A DNA stretch of 64,000 bases from Sphingomonas sp. 32-62-10 (GTDB lineage Bacteria; Pseudomonadota; Alphaproteobacteria; Sphingomonadales; Sphingomonadaceae). Location of the stretch: NCBI GenBank assembly GCA_002280555.1, contig NCEE01000004.1:1-64000 (forward strand), written 5' to 3'. A program made the position numbers and the translations under genes. The notes below the pieces were generated by a model. It did no database searches. It was not told the DNA's origin and worked only from the letters and a program-made list of their open reading frames with translations. Positions 10,701-25,700 of the stretch are shown here, in pieces; position 1 is the first letter of the stretch, and every line of letters starts with the position of its first letter.

Positions 10701-13700
10701 GACCGTGCATTTCGAGCTGCGGTGTTACGCGCGTATGATGAGCGATGCGCCTTGACCGGGTTGAAGCTGATCAACGGCGGCGGACGTGCCGAAGTTCAGG
10801 CGGCCCACATCAAATCCGTCGCTGCGCATGGCCCTGATATGGTCGCTAACGGTCTCGCTTTGTCTGGCACGGTACACTGGACCTTCGATCGCGGTTTGAT
10901 CTCTCTGGAAGACGATTTGACCATAGTCATCTCCCGTCACGTAAATGATCGCTCGAGCATCGAAAGTCTGATCAACCGAAGTGGGCGAGCAATTCTCCCG
11001 ATAGACCATCGAGAACGGCCACACCCGGCCTTCCTAAAATGGCACCGGGAGAATTGCTTCAAGCAGTAGATAACGAACTATGCGGCGTTCTTGGGGAGGG
11101 CAGCCCCCTCCCAACCCCCCCCTGTAAATGTTGGAGTTCATCTGCCATCCCTTGACCAGTCCGGCTCCGATCTGCCTCGGGCGATGGCGCGCGGTTTTCA
11201 TAGGTCACCACTTTCATCACCTTTCGCGAAGGGACGTTCGATGCGGTATCCATTCCTGCTCGCCATGGCGGCCCCGTCTTTGCCCCGCGAAACACCCGAA
11301 GTTGCGGCACCCGCAACCAAAGCAATGGCAACCCGCAACTTCCGCAATTTCATACCCGTCCACCGCAGCGAAACGGCCAGATGACATGACCGCCCCCACC
11401 CGCCGCATCGCCGTCGTCCAGGCAGGCTCGACGTTGTTCGATACCCCCGCCACGCTCGATCGCATGGCCGCGCATGTCGAAACGCTGCGTGCGCAACAGG
11501 TCGAGCTGGCGGTATTCCCCGAAGCCTATGTCGGCGGTTATCCCAAGGGGCTGGATTTCGGGGCGCGGGTGGGGTCGCGCACCCCTGCCGGGCGTGATGA
11601 TTTCGCGCGTTACTGGCAATCGGCAATCGAGGTGCCGGGCCCCGAAGTCACGCGCATGGCCGAGATGGCGGCGAGCGCCCATGCCACGCTGGTCGTCGGC
11701 GTCATCGAGCGGGCGGGCGGTACGCTTTACTGCACCGCGCTCACCTTTGGCCCCGATGGCACCCTCCTCGCCCGGCACCGCAAGCTGATGCCCACCGCCA
11801 GCGAGCGGCTGATCTGGGGGCAGGGCGATGGCTCGACGCTTCAAGTGGCCGACACGCCGATTGGCAAGGTCGCGGCGGCGATCTGCTGGGAAAATTACAT
11901 GCCCGCGCTCCGCCAGCTTTATTATGCGGGCGGCGTGGAATATTACTGCGCGCCGACAGTCGATGATCGCGACATCTGGCAGACGACGATGCGACACATC
12001 GCCTATGAGGGCCGGTGCTTCGTGCTCAGTGCCTGCCAGTATATGACCCGCGCCGATGCGCCCGCCGATTATGACTGTATCCAAGGCAATGACCCCGCCA
12101 CCCTGCTGATCCGCGGCGGCAGCGTGATTGTCGGGCCGATGGGCGATGTGCACGCCGGGCCGGTCTATGGCGCGGAGGCGGTGCTGGTTGCCGATATCGA
12201 TCCGATCGATATCGTGCGCGGGCGCTATGATCTCGACGTTAGCGGCCATTATGCCCGGCCCGATGTCTTTACGCTGACGGTCGATACACGCGCTAGAACG
12301 CCGGTGGTGTCGCCGACGGCCGATTTGGGGGATGAATGATATGCTGACGCCTATTTTGCTAATGCTCGCCCAGGCAGCAGCGGTACCCGTCCCCCCGCCC
12401 GCCGATCCCGCCACCGCCGCGCGGATCGAAAAGCTGCTCTCCGCCAACCCGGTGATCGACGGGCATAATGATTTGCCCTGGGAAATCCGCACCAAATATG
12501 CGGGGAAGGTCGAATCGGTCGATCTCACCAGGGACACGTCGAAGCTGCCCTTGCCGCTGCAGACGGACATTCCGCGCCTCCGCAAGGGCCATGTCGGCGC
12601 ACAATTCTGGTCGGTGTGGATCACCGCCGATAATCTCGGGCCGCGCGCGGTGGAGATGACGCTGGAGGAGATCGACATCGTCAAACGCTTCGTCGCCGCC
12701 AATCCGGGGGCGTTCGAGATGGCCGGGACGGCCGCCGATATCCGTCGGATCGAGAAGAGCGGCAAGATCGCCGCGCTGATGGGGGTGGAGGGCGGCCACC
12801 AGATTGACGGCCGGCTCTCGGTGCTGCGGCGCTATCACGATCTCGGCGTGCGCTACATGACGCTGACCCACACGCTCAGCCTGCCCTGGGCCGATGCCTC
12901 GACCGATACGCCCCGTTCAGGCGGTCTCAGCGCGTTCGGCAAACAGGTGGTGGCGGAGATGAACCGGATCGGCATGATCGTCGATATCAGCCATGTCTCG
13001 GATGCGACGCTGGCGGCGGTGCTGGCGGAGACCAAGGCGCCGGTGATGGCCTCGCACTCCTCGGCACGCGCGCTCGACAATGCGCCGCGCAACATCCCCG
13101 ATGATCTGCTCGCCGCGATCGGCAAGAATGGCGGGGTGGTGATGGTCAATTTCTATCCCAGCTTCGTCTCGCAAGCCTGGCGCGACTGGGACAAGGCGCG
13201 GACCGATTACGCCAAATCGGTCGGCGCGTCGGCGGAAGTGTACGGCCCCAATGCGACCGCGCCGGTACTGGCCTGGGAAGCAAACCACCCCGAACCGGTC
13301 GTCACCTCGGCGACGATCGCCGATCATGTCGAACATATCGCCAAACTCGCGGGCAAGGCGAGCATCGGCCTCGGCAGCGATTATGACGGCATCGACGGCA
13401 CCGCTCCGCGCGACATGACGGGGGTCGATGGCTACCCCGCTTTGTTCGCCGAACTCGCCCGGCGCGGCTGGAGCGATGCCGATCTTGCGGGCCTTGCGCG
13501 CGGTAATATTCTCCGGGTGATGGAAAAGGTGGAGGGGGTGGCCAAGTCGATGGCAGGGATGCCGCCGATCGACGCAACCGACCGGCCTTGATCGACGCGT
13601 CTATGCCGCACACCAGCAACCACACGTCGATCGCAGACCTCAACCAGTCGAATGACGGGAAACTGCCCGGCCATCTCGGCCTTGACGTGACGCTTGTCGA

Positions 13701-16700
13701 ACCGGGCCGCGTCGAAGGACAGTTTGTGGTGCGGCCCGATCTTGTGGCCCACACCGGCTATCTGCTGGCAGGCGTGGTGCTGTCGATTGCTGATATTTTA
13801 TGCGCTTATGGCGTGTCGACCGTCTGGCCTGACGGCGCCAAGGGGTTCACCACGGCCGAGGTCAAATGCAATTTCATGGGCACCGCGCGGGAAGGGACGG
13901 TGCAGTGCGTCGCCAAGTTGCTTCATGGCGGCCGGACCACGCAGATCTGGGATGCAGAGCTGTTCGCTGCGGAATCGGGCAAACGGATCGCGGCGTTTCG
14001 GTGTACGCAGATCCTGCTTTATGGCTGACTTTGCCTCAAAAACCCGCAAGGAACCCCGCCACATTCCGACCCAGCGCTTCCACCGCATAGCCGCCCTCCA
14101 TTAGAATGACGGTCGGCCAGCCGCGTGCGGCGATATCGGCGGCGAGGATGGAGTAATCTTCGGTCTTGAGCTTCAGGTGGCTGATCGGGTCGCCCTCCCA
14201 GGTATCCGCCCCGAAGCTGACGACGAGCAGATCGGGGCCAAAGGCGGCGATCGCGTCCAGCGCGGTGGTCTGTGCGGCGCGAAAGCCGTTCAGGGTGGTC
14301 CCCTGCGGCAGCGGCAGGTTGAGATTGGCCCCCAGCCCGGCGCCCGCGCCCTGCTCGTCGGCATGCCCCCAGTAAAAGGGGTAATCGGTCGCCGGATCGG
14401 CATGGAGCGAGGCGTAGAACACATCGCCGCGGTCGTAGAAAATGTCTTGCGTGCCGTTGCCATGGTGATAATCGATATCGAGGACCGCGACCCGGCCCGC
14501 GCCCCCATCACGCGCCGCCTGTGCGGTGATCGCGGCGGTGTTGAGATAGCAATAGCCGCCGAGATAATCCGCGCCAGCGTGATGCCCCGGCGGGCGACAC
14601 AGCGCAAAGGCAGCGCGGTCGCCACCCTGCACCGCCGCCAGCGCGGACAGCGCGCTCTGGGTGCTCCAATAGGCCGCGTCCCAGGTGTCGGCCGTCAGGG
14701 GCGTGCTGGCATCGAAGCTGTACTGGCCGACCAGCGCATCGATCCGGCTGAGGCGCAGCGGTCGTCTGCCCACGATCGGCCAGACATAGCCCATCACATC
14801 GCCCGGCCGACCCGCCTCGGCCCATTTGGCGGGGGCGGTCTTCAGGAAGTCGAGATAGGCGGGCGCATGGACGCGTCGGATCGCGGCCTCGCCCTGATCG
14901 GCGGGCAGTTCGAGGCCATCCAGCGCCGCCGCCATCGCCTCGGCCCGGGCCGGGCTTTCGGCATAGGCCGTGAACCCGCCATTATGCAGCTCCTGCAGCG
15001 GCGCGTGAGCAAGCTGGCGGGGGGAAAAGAATCGGCGCATCGGGTCATCCCTTTGAAGCTGGGGCGCAAACCAGGCCAGCGGCATAGCGTAGCGCGACAA
15101 AGCCCGCGAGGGAGAATGGAAGCGCCAAGTTTAGCTGGCCACCCGTCCGCCAGCGGGTACAATGGTTAACGAATCGTGGGCGTCAGTCGGGGGGCAAAGA
15201 TGACACTCAATCTGTTCGAGATGGCGGCACTGATTCTCGCGGCGACAACGCTGGCATGCTGGATCAATGCCAATACGCTGAAATTGCCGGTCGCCGTCGG
15301 CCTGCTGATTGTGGGGCTTGCCTTTAGCGGAGCCATCGCGATCACCGATATGCTCAGCCCCGGGCTCGGCGCGGGTGCGGTGTTCCGCCTGCTTGAACGC
15401 CAGATCGATTATCCCGCACTCGTGCTGAATTTCCTGCTCTGCTATTTGTTGTTTGCGGGCGCAATGAACGTCAACCTGGATGCCATGATCCGGCGGGGCT
15501 GGGCTGTTGCCATGCTGGCGCTGTTCGGCACCGTCATCACCGCTTCCCTGATTGCCGCCGCATTTTGGGCGCTGTGCCAGGCGCTGGGGATCGCCATGCC
15601 GGTCAGCTGGGCGCTGGTCTTCGGCGCGCTGATCAGCCCGACCGATCCGATCGCGGTGCTTGCGATGACCAAACGCACCGATCTGGAACCCCATTTGCAG
15701 GCAACGCTGGAGGGGGAAGCGCTGTTTAACGACGGTGTTGCGGTTGTCCTGTTCAAGGCATTGCTTGCCTATGCGATTGGCCAGACTGCAGTCGGCGGCG
15801 GCCATACCGATTTCTCGGTCATCGCTCAGCATGCCGCGATCGAGGCGTTTGGCGGCATCGCGCTGGGGCTGGCGGTGGCGGTGGTGGCCGTTGTGGTGCT
15901 TTACGCCGTCAACGATTGGATCACCGAAACGATGATTACGATCGCCACGGCAACCATCGTTTATGCGGTTGCGCTGCATTTCGAATTGTCCGGCCCGTTG
16001 GGCGTGGTGGCTGCCGGGCTCGTGATGGCATCGCAATGGGCGCGGCAGGCGCTGGCACCCCATGCCAAGGAATATGTCCACGCATTCTGGCACATTGTTG
16101 ATGAAGGCATGAACGCTGTGCTGTTTTTCCTTGTCGGCATCAAAGCAATTGCGCTCAATTTGTCGCCGCTTACGCTGCTGTTGATGGCGGCGGGTGCGGC
16201 AATGGTGCTGGCGGCCCGCTGGATTGCGGTTTCGTCGCTAGGGGTCGTCCTGCTGGCAGTGGGCAACAAGATACCGCTGAAATTCTATAACGTCCTGACC
16301 TGGGCCGGGGTACGCGGCGGGCTGTCCGTGGCGATGGTGCTGTCGTTACCCGATATTCCCGAACGCCCGGCGATGTTTGCAGCGACGCTGGGGGTCGTGA
16401 TCTTCTCCATTGTTATCCAGAGCATGACGATGGAGGCGCTGGCGCTCAGGACCGGCTATGGCAGTGCCAAGGCCGATCCCGAGCCGACGCATTGATCACG
16501 CGCGGCCAAGCGCCTCGGCGATCAGGTTGCGGCTGTTCTCGATGCCGTAGAGTGCGATAAAACTGCCCATGCGCGGGCCCTGGCTCGATCCGAGCAGGGT
16601 TTCGTACAGGGCGCCGAACCAGTCACGCAGATTGTCGAACCCGCCTTCGTTGCCGATGGCGTAGACGATGTTCTGCAAATCGACCGCCGATGTGTCGGCG

Positions 16701-19700
16701 GGGAGCGGCGCCAGCTCTCGATCGAGCCGCTCGAGCGCGGCGATTTCCACCCCTGCCGGCTTGCGCCGCACCAGGGTCGGCGCGACGAAATCGCGATTGT
16801 ACGCCAGCGCATGGCCGATCAGCGCATCGAGTTCGGCTGGGATATCTCCCTCGACATAATTGCTCAGATAACCGCGCACCTGCTCCGCCGTTGCGCCCGC
16901 GCCGAGCACGCCGACCAGGTTGAGCAGCAAGCCGAAGGTCACCGGCGGATTGGTGCCGGGCACCTCCCCGTCATGGATATGATGCGCCGGATTGCCGAGC
17001 TTCTGTTCCACCGGCTGATCGGCATAATTGCCACGGAACTGGAAATACTCGTCCACCGCGCGCGGGATGACGCCGATGTGAAGCTGCTTGGCCTTTTTGG
17101 GCTCACGATAGGCGAAGAACGCCAGACTCTCCTGCGTGCCATAATCGAGCCATTGCTCCAGCGTCAGGCCATTGCCTTTGGACTTGGAGATCTTCTCGCC
17201 CTTTTCGTCGAGGAACATCTCGTAAATCAGCCCCTCGGGCGGTCGACCGCCGAGCACCCGGGCGATCTTGCCTGACTGGATACCGCTGTCGATCAGGTCC
17301 TTGCCGTACATTTCATAATCGACCCCGAGCGCGACCCAGCGCATCGCCCAATCGACCTTCCATTGCAACTTGGCCTGCCCGCCGAGCACGCTTTGCGTCA
17401 GGACTTCCCCATCGGCATCGGTAAAGCGGATCAGCCCGGCATCAGCGTCGATCACCTCGACCGGCACCTGCAGCACCACACCCGTCTTCGGGCTGATCGG
17501 CAACACCGGCGAATAGGTCGCGGCGCGTTCCTTGCGAAGCGTCGGCAGCATGACGCCCATGATCGCGTCGTAATGTCGCAACACGCCCTTTAGCGCCTCG
17601 TCGAACACCCCGGCTTCGTATTGCGACGCCGACGAGATGAACTCGTATTCGAAACCGAAACGATCGAGGAAATCGCGCAGCATAGCATTGTTGTGCGCGG
17701 CAAAGCTCTCGAACTTGCCGAACGGATCGGGGATGCGGCTCAGCGGCTTGCCGAGATGCTCGGTCAGCATCACCTGGTTGGGGACATTGTCCGGCACTTT
17801 GCGCAAGCCATCCATGTCATCAGAAAATTCGATCAGCCGCGTCGGCGCGTCCGACATCGCCTGAAATGCGTGGCGCACCATCGTCGTGCGCAGCACTTCG
17901 TTGAAGGTGCCGATATGCGGCAGGCCCGACGGCCCATAGCCGGTTTCGAAAATGATCGCGGCGCCATCTGGCTTGCCATCCGGGTAGCGTTTCAGCAGCT
18001 TGCGCGCCTCTTCATAAGGCCAGGCCTTTGAAGCGAGTGCAGCAGCGCGCAGATCAGTCACAAATTGCCCTTTCGTTCCGGTATTGGCAAAGCTGATGGG
18101 GATGATCGCTTCTTTGCCTTATCCCGCGCTCCACGCAAGCCATGGTGGGATCTGGATTGCGCGGGATGGCCAGACCCGGCAGGTCGGGCGGGGCGAGGCG
18201 ATCCGGATTGCGGCGGATACGCCGGTGATCGTGCTCAACGCTGCGCTGATCGGGCAACGGCTTGGTTATGCCGAATTGTCGGGGCTCGATCTGCTTGAAC
18301 TGTTCGCGTTCCTGCATCCGGCGCGCTTCATGGTGCCCACGCCGCGCGGCCTCGCGCGCGCGGCGGGGCTGAGCGAACCGGGGCGCGACGACGAAATCGC
18401 GCCGTTCCTCGCAACGGCAGCGGCGGCGCTGATTGCGCAGACGGCAGGCGACTGGCCCGAGCGCGAGGGGGCGTGGACAGCGCTTCAAGCACTGGCTCGA
18501 TTGCGTTGGCCATGGGTGCCTTTGCTGACGGACAAGATTGCCAAGCCGGAAACGGCCGAGCGCTGGTTGTTTTCCAAATTGCCCGAATGGACTGAGGGCG
18601 CACCCCGCCCCGCCCCGCGAAGCATCACGATTGATCCAGTCGATACGCAAGCGCGGCTCACAGCGCTGACGGGCAGCGCGGCGGAGCAACGCCCCGGCCA
18701 ACGCGCCTTTGCCGATGCGGCGGCGCAGGCCTTCGCGCCCCGCATGGCGCGCGATGCACCCAATCTGGTGCTGGCGGAAGCAGGGACCGGGATCGGCAAG
18801 ACGCTTGGCTACCTCGCGCCCGCTTCGCTTTGGGCGGAACAGGCTGGCGGGGCGGTATGGGTGTCGACCTTCACCAAGACGCTGCAGCGCCAACTTTCCC
18901 ATGAAAGCGCACGGCTGTTCCCTGATGCGGCAGTGCGCAAGGCGAAGGTGGTAACGCGAAAAGGGCGGGAGAATTACGCCTGCCTGCTCAATCTGGAGGA
19001 TGCGCTGCAAGGCGGCTTTCAGGGCCGGGCGGCGGTGCTGGCGCAACTCGTCGCGCGCTGGGCCGCCTATACCGTCGATGGCGACATGATCGGTGGGGAT
19101 CTGCCGGGCTGGCTGCCGACGCTGTTTCGCCGCAATGGCCCGACCGCGCTCACTGACCGGCGCGGCGAGTGCGTTTATGCCGGCTGCCCGCATTACCGCA
19201 AATGCTTCATCGAGCGGGCGGCCCGGGCGAGTGCTGATGCCGATATCGTCATCGCCAATCATGCGCTGGTGATGGTGAATGCGGCGCGCGGCCGCGAAAC
19301 CGCGACCCGGCCAACGCGCTATGTGTTCGACGAAGGCCATCATCTCTTCGACGCCGCCGATTCGATGTTCGCCACTGCGCTGACCGGGCAAGAGACGATC
19401 GAGCTCCGTCGTTGGGTGATCGGCCCGGAAACGACCGGACGTGGACGTCGGCGAGGGCTGGCGGCGCGCTTGTCCGACGTGGCGAGCTATGACGAGGCCG
19501 GCGCTCGGGCGATCATCGAAGCGGCCGATGCGGCGCGGGCCCTGCCGAGCGATGGCTGGATCGGGCGGCTGAACGAAGGGCAACCCTTCGGCGCGATCGA
19601 GGCATTGCTCGCGGCGGTACGCGGGCTCGTTTATGCGCGTGACGACAGTACCGAGGATGCAGGCTATGGCTTGGAAACCGAGCTGGCCGAACCCGATGCC

Positions 19701-22700
19701 GCGCTGATCGAGGCGGCGGGGGAGGCGACCCAGGCACTCGATTCGCTTTATCGCCCGCTGGTGGCACTCGGCCGGCGGCTCGAGGCGGTGCTTGAGGATG
19801 CACCCGACTGGATGGATGGCCCGGCCCGCGCGCGGATCGAGGGCGCGATTGCCTCGCTTGGCTGGCGGGTCGACACGGTTGCGGCCTGGCTGGCGCTGCT
19901 CGCCCGGATCGGCGGCCCGACCGATCCCGATTTCGTCGACTGGCTTGCGGTCGAGCGGGTCGAGGGACGCGAATATGATGTCGGCGTGCATCGCCGCTGG
20001 CTCGATCCCACCCGTCCCTTTGCCGAAATCGTGCTGAAACCCGCCCAAGGCGCGCTGGTGACATCGGCAACACTGACCGGCGGCGGTGCTGACCGCCACG
20101 AGGGCTGGGCGGTGGCCGAAGCACGGACAGGGGCACTGCACCTTTCCCGGCCAGCCACTCATTTCGAAGCACCGAGCCCGTTCGATTACGCATCGGCAGC
20201 CGAAGTGCTGATCGTCACCGATGTGAAGCGCGGCGACATGGGGGCACTCGCCAATGCTTATGCCCGGCTGATTGCGGCGGCAGGCGGTGGGACGCTGGGG
20301 CTGTTCACCGCGATTCGACGGTTACGGGTCGTCCACGCACGCATTGCCGATCGGCTCGCACGCGAGGGACTGGCGCTCCATGCCCAGCATGTCGATCCGA
20401 TCGATACCGGCACATTGGTCGATATTTTTCGCGATGATGCCCGTGCCTCATTGCTCGGCACCGATGCGTTGCGCGACGGGGTGGATGTTCCCGGCCATTC
20501 GCTGCGCTTGGTGGTGATGGAGGGGGTGCCCTGGGCCAAGCCAAGCGTGCTGCATGCCGCGCGGCGTCTGGCGGGCGGCGGGGCGGCCTATGACGACCGG
20601 CTGGTGCGCGCGCGGCTGGCACAGGCGTTCGGGCGGCTGATCAGACGGGCGGATGACCGCGGTTCGTTCGTGCTGCTGTCGGCGGCCATGCCGTCGCGCT
20701 TGTTGAGTGCATTTCCGGCTGGGGTACCAATTGCACGGGTGACGCTCGACGAGGCGATCGATCGAGTCACACAGCGTCTTTCATCCGTCGCGTCGCTGAG
20801 GCATGAGGGCGTAACGAGCGCCTGAGACGGAGGGGGGCATGAAGACGCTGACGCTGCTCAGGCATGCCAAATCGGGGTGGGATGATCCCGTCGCGCGCGA
20901 TTTCGATCGGGCGTTGAATGCGCGCGGTAAGCGCGGGGCCGCGCAGATCGGCCGGTATCTTGCTGATCATGGGCTGGTTTACGATCATATCCTTGCGTCA
21001 CCAGCCGTGCGGGTGACGCAAACGCTCGACTTTCTGGCGTCAAATTACACGCTGGCGGTGTCGCCCGAATGGGAACGGCGAATCTACCTCGCTTCGGCGG
21101 CAACGCTGCTGGAGCTGGTCGCGGCGTTACCCGATTCGGCCAATAACGTCCTGCTGGTGGGGCATAACCCAGGTCTTGAGGATTTGGTGCTGATGCTGGT
21201 GCCAGTAGGGGCTGATGCCCAAGACGCCCAACCCTCTCTGCGTGACGAAGTGGAGATCAAGTTCCCGACGGCCAGCCTTGCCGAACTGCAGGTGGATTGT
21301 GCGACATGGGCGGAATTCCCCGCGCTGCCCGCCACGCTATCGCGGTTCGTGCGCCCACGAGATCTTGATCCGTCGCTGGGGCCAGACGAAAGCGATTAGG
21401 TAATCACGACGGCGAACCGCCCAGCTTGGCTTTCAGCGCCGCAAGTGCACTAAATGGCCCCACCTGATCCTCCTGCAGGACGCCCGACGCGCGCAGCGTG
21501 GCTTCAGCATCGGCACTGCGGGGAAAGGGTTCAAGCGCGAGCGCCATCGTTTCAGCTGCGGCTTCGCCCAGATCGATCTCCCCGTTTTCATATGGAATGA
21601 TGTCGAGTGCATCTGCGGTCAGCTCGATCTCGTCACGCGCGGGTTCGTCGTCATCATCGACAAAGCGCAGCGCCACGCTTTCATCGATCCTTGCTGGCAC
21701 CGGTTCCCCGGTCACGACGCAAGGCTGGGTGACATGGGCGATGATCCGCCCGCGCGTAATGATGCCGCTCTCATCACGCTGCACCGTAAAGTCGGCGCGC
21801 AGTTCCTCGATCGCGATCAAGGCAAATCGCTCGGCAAGCGCCGCTCGCTCGCCGGGCTCTGCCGTGATGTGCACCGTGCGCGGCACCTCGCCGATCGTGT
21901 CGACCCGTTCGGTCCGAGAAAATTCGGGTGTCGTCATCGCAGCTGCCCGCGCAGGATTGCCGCCGTGTCGAGCGCGGCCAGCGTGTCACGCAGCGCCAGC
22001 AACCGTCCAATGCTATGGTCAAGCGCGGCCATGCCCGGATCATCGCCCCGATACAGGTTGCGCTTGATCGCCAGCATCAGATCGCCCGCCGCCAGCCCGT
22101 TGCGGTAGGCACCCAGTCGGCCGCCCAGCATGCTCATCATCTGGCCGACATATTTGCCGATGCCGACATCGCCCACCCCGCTCTGACGGAGCTGGTTGTC
22201 CATGTCGGTGATAAACTGTTCGGTCAGACGGGCACTGGGCTCGGCGGCGGTCGAATCGGTCTCCAGACGCAGCAGCACGAACGCCAGGATCGCCGCGATC
22301 ATATCGAACCGGCCGTCCATCGTATCGGGGACAGCACCGTCGATATACCAGTGCTCGGCGCGGCCTTCGGCAATGATGGCATCGTATAACGGCGCCGTGG
22401 CCGGTGGCTGCTTTTCACCGAAAATTCTGTCAATCAATCCCATCAGCTTCCCATCTTTCGCCGCAACGTTACGGTGCGCCTTGTTTGCTGGCGTCCCCCG
22501 GCATATTGAGGTTCATTCGGTGTGATGCAATGCGTTGTCGATTGCCCGCCTTTGTAAGCGTAGCCCGTCTGGGAGAGTCGAATGAAGCTTTTGTCCGCCC
22601 GCATGGGAATGTTGCTGCTGATCAGCGTCGCTGGCGTTTCGCTGTCAGGCTGCGCCCGGCTGAAGGGCCATCAGGGCTATGTTGTCGATGTCGATCTGGT

Positions 22701-25700
22701 CAACTCGGTCCAGCCGGGGGTGGATACACGCGCATCGGTCGCGCAAGTCCTTGGCAAACCGACTTTTACCAGCACGTTCGATGAGCGTGAATGGTATTAT
22801 GTCTCGCGGGACACCAAATTCTACGCCTATAACAATCCCAAGGTTCGGGATCAGATGGTGCTGCGTGTCCGCTTCGACGACAAGGGTGTGGTATCTGCAG
22901 TCGATCGCACCGGGGTCGAGCAGGTCGCGTCGATTAATCCTTACGGCAAGACGACGCCGACATTGGGTCGTAGCCGCACCTTCTTCCAGGATCTGTTCGG
23001 CAACATCGGTTCGGTCGGGTCCGGGCAGGGGCCGCAGGGTCAGGGTCAGGGCGGCGGCACCCGCGACCAGCCCTGATCCGGTTAACGACCCTGTCGATTT
23101 GCTGACAATCACGTTCGAGGATCGTTCAGCGCGACTCGGGCAAATCCATTCGCAGACGGCACCCATGTCCCCCTTGGGCGTTATGTCTGGTACGAAGAAT
23201 GGAGAAGCATCATGCGTAAATTGATCATCATGGGTTTGATGGCCGCAACTATGCTGCCAGTGGCGGCCAGCGCACAATCGCAGCGTGAAGTTCGCGAATC
23301 ACGGCAGGATCTTCGCGACGAGCAGCGCGACCTTAATCGTGCCTATCGTTATGGCGACCAGCGCGATATTCGTCGTGAACAGCGCGATGTGCGCGAAGCG
23401 CGGCAGGAATTGCGCGAGGACCGGTTCGATCGTGATCGTGCCTGGGGCCGCAACGACTGGCGCGGTTATCGCAACGATCATCGCGACTATTATCGTCGTG
23501 GCGATTGGCGGGCGCCGTTCCGCTACAACAACTTCCGCGCCGGCGTGCGGATCGCGCCTGCCTTTTATGGCTCGCGCTATTTCATCGCCGATCCATGGCG
23601 CTATCGCCTGCCACCTGCCCGTGGCTATGCCCGCTGGGTGCGTCATTATGACGATGTGCTGCTGGTCGACACGCGGCGTGGCATCGTCCTCGACGTCTAT
23701 CGCGGCTTTTTCTTCTAAAGCCTCGACATATTGATCTGAACTGGCCGGTCCGGGTTGCTGCCCGGGCCGGTCTTTTCATGTGACTAGCGAACCGTGAAGA
23801 TCACCTGATCGACCACCTTGCCACCCAGATCGATCAACCGCAGCCGGTGCTTGCCCGGTGCCGCAAGCACAAGCGGCTTTGCATCCGCCGCACCCAGATC
23901 GCGCGCGTCGAGTTCGATCCGGTGGCTCGCCGCTGCCCCCGAGACGCCGATGGCGAGACGTTGCCGATCCATCGGAATATCGGGATCGAGCGCATAGACG
24001 CTGCCCGATACCGGGTTGGTGATGCGCGGGCGGCGGGCGCTGTCGGGTGCACCGGCAATCTGCGTTTGCGCAGTACCTGTGAGGAAGTATTCCCGGCGAG
24101 GCTGTTCGATCGCGCTTGCAAAGCTGATCTGGCGGGTCTCAACGCCGCGCGGCGGCGGGTTTGGCCGCCCCGCCCCTGCGGAATTGATCGCCAACATGAT
24201 ATCGCGCCACACGGGCGCGGCCCCGCTGGTGCCAGACACCGCGCGCATTGGATCGCCTTCGAGATTGCCGACCCAGACGCCCACCGTGAAGCGATCCGAA
24301 TAGCCGATGCACCAATTGTCACGCAGGCCCTTTGAGGTGCCCGTCTTCACCGCTGCCCAGAACGGCAGCCGCAAGGCGCTGTCGAGCCCGAAGGTGCCCG
24401 CGCGCGCATTAGGATCGGCAATCATGTCGCTGACGATCCACGCCGCCGCCGGGGATGTGATGGCGCGGGGGGCTTCGGGTTTGTCGGTTGGTGTCAGCCG
24501 CAGCGGCGACCATCGCCCCCCCAATGCCAGCGAGCGATAGGCAGCGACCTGCTCAAGCAACGTCACTTCGGCCGATCCCAGCGCGAGCGAGAAGCCGTAA
24601 TATTGGCCGTCTTCGGTCAGTCCGCGAAAGCCGGTATCCCATAGCCGGTCGCGGAACGATTCGACGCCGACCAGCAGCAAGGTACGCACCGCGGGCACAT
24701 TCAGCGACCCCGCAAGCGCGCTGCGGGCTGACACCAGCCCCTTGAAATCGCGATCATAATTTTGCGGCACATACAGCCCCGATGCGGTGTCGAGCTGAAC
24801 GGGCGAATCATCGAGGATCGACGCAGCGGTGAGATAGCCCTTCTCGATTGCCTGAGCATAAAGGAACGGCTTAAGCGTCGACCCGGCCTGGCGGTAACTC
24901 GCCGCGCCATCGACTGCCGCTGCGGTCGATGCCCCGCCAACCCCGCCGACATAAGCGAGCACATCGCCCCTTTCATTATCCACCACGATCACGGCGCCGT
25001 CGCGCGCGCGTGCCCCGCCAAGGCCGCGCAACTGGCGCACCAGCGCGGCGATGGCGATCCGCTGGGTCTGGGCGTCGATCGTCGTTGTCACCTTCACGCC
25101 GGGTTTGGTGAGCAATCGCCCGGCGAGATGGGGGGCGAGGCCGGGATCGAGCGCCAGGCTGCGCGCCGGGCCGAGCATCGAAAAGGCAGCGCCGTCGAAA
25201 CGCGTGCAGTCGCGTTGCTGCGCCAGTGCACATGCCCGACGCGCCACCTGATCGGGGCGTGCCTGTGGATTGGGTAGCAGCGCAGCCAGCAACAGCGAAT
25301 CATCGCGTGACAGCGCATCGGGTGTTTTGCCGAACAGCCCGAGCGCGGCGGCGCCAATCCCCTGCGCCTCGCCGCGAAACCCGGCGAGGTTCAGATACGC
25401 CTCGAAAATCTGATCCTTGCGCCAGGCACGCTCCAGCGCCCAGGCAGCGCGCATCTGGCGCAGCTTTTCGCGCCAGCCGCGTGCACCGGGAGCGGCTAGA
25501 TCAGCACTCAAAAACCCCGCGACCTGCATCGTGACGGTGCTCGCACCTCGCCCGCGCTCGCCGCGCAGCCGATCGCGAAATGCGCTGCCTAGCGCGAGAA
25601 AATCGACGCCGCCATGGCTGTAGAAGCGCTTGTCCTCGGCCTGCAGCAACGTCTCCCGGGTGGCCGGAGAGACCTTGTCGATTGGCGTCCAGGCCAGCCG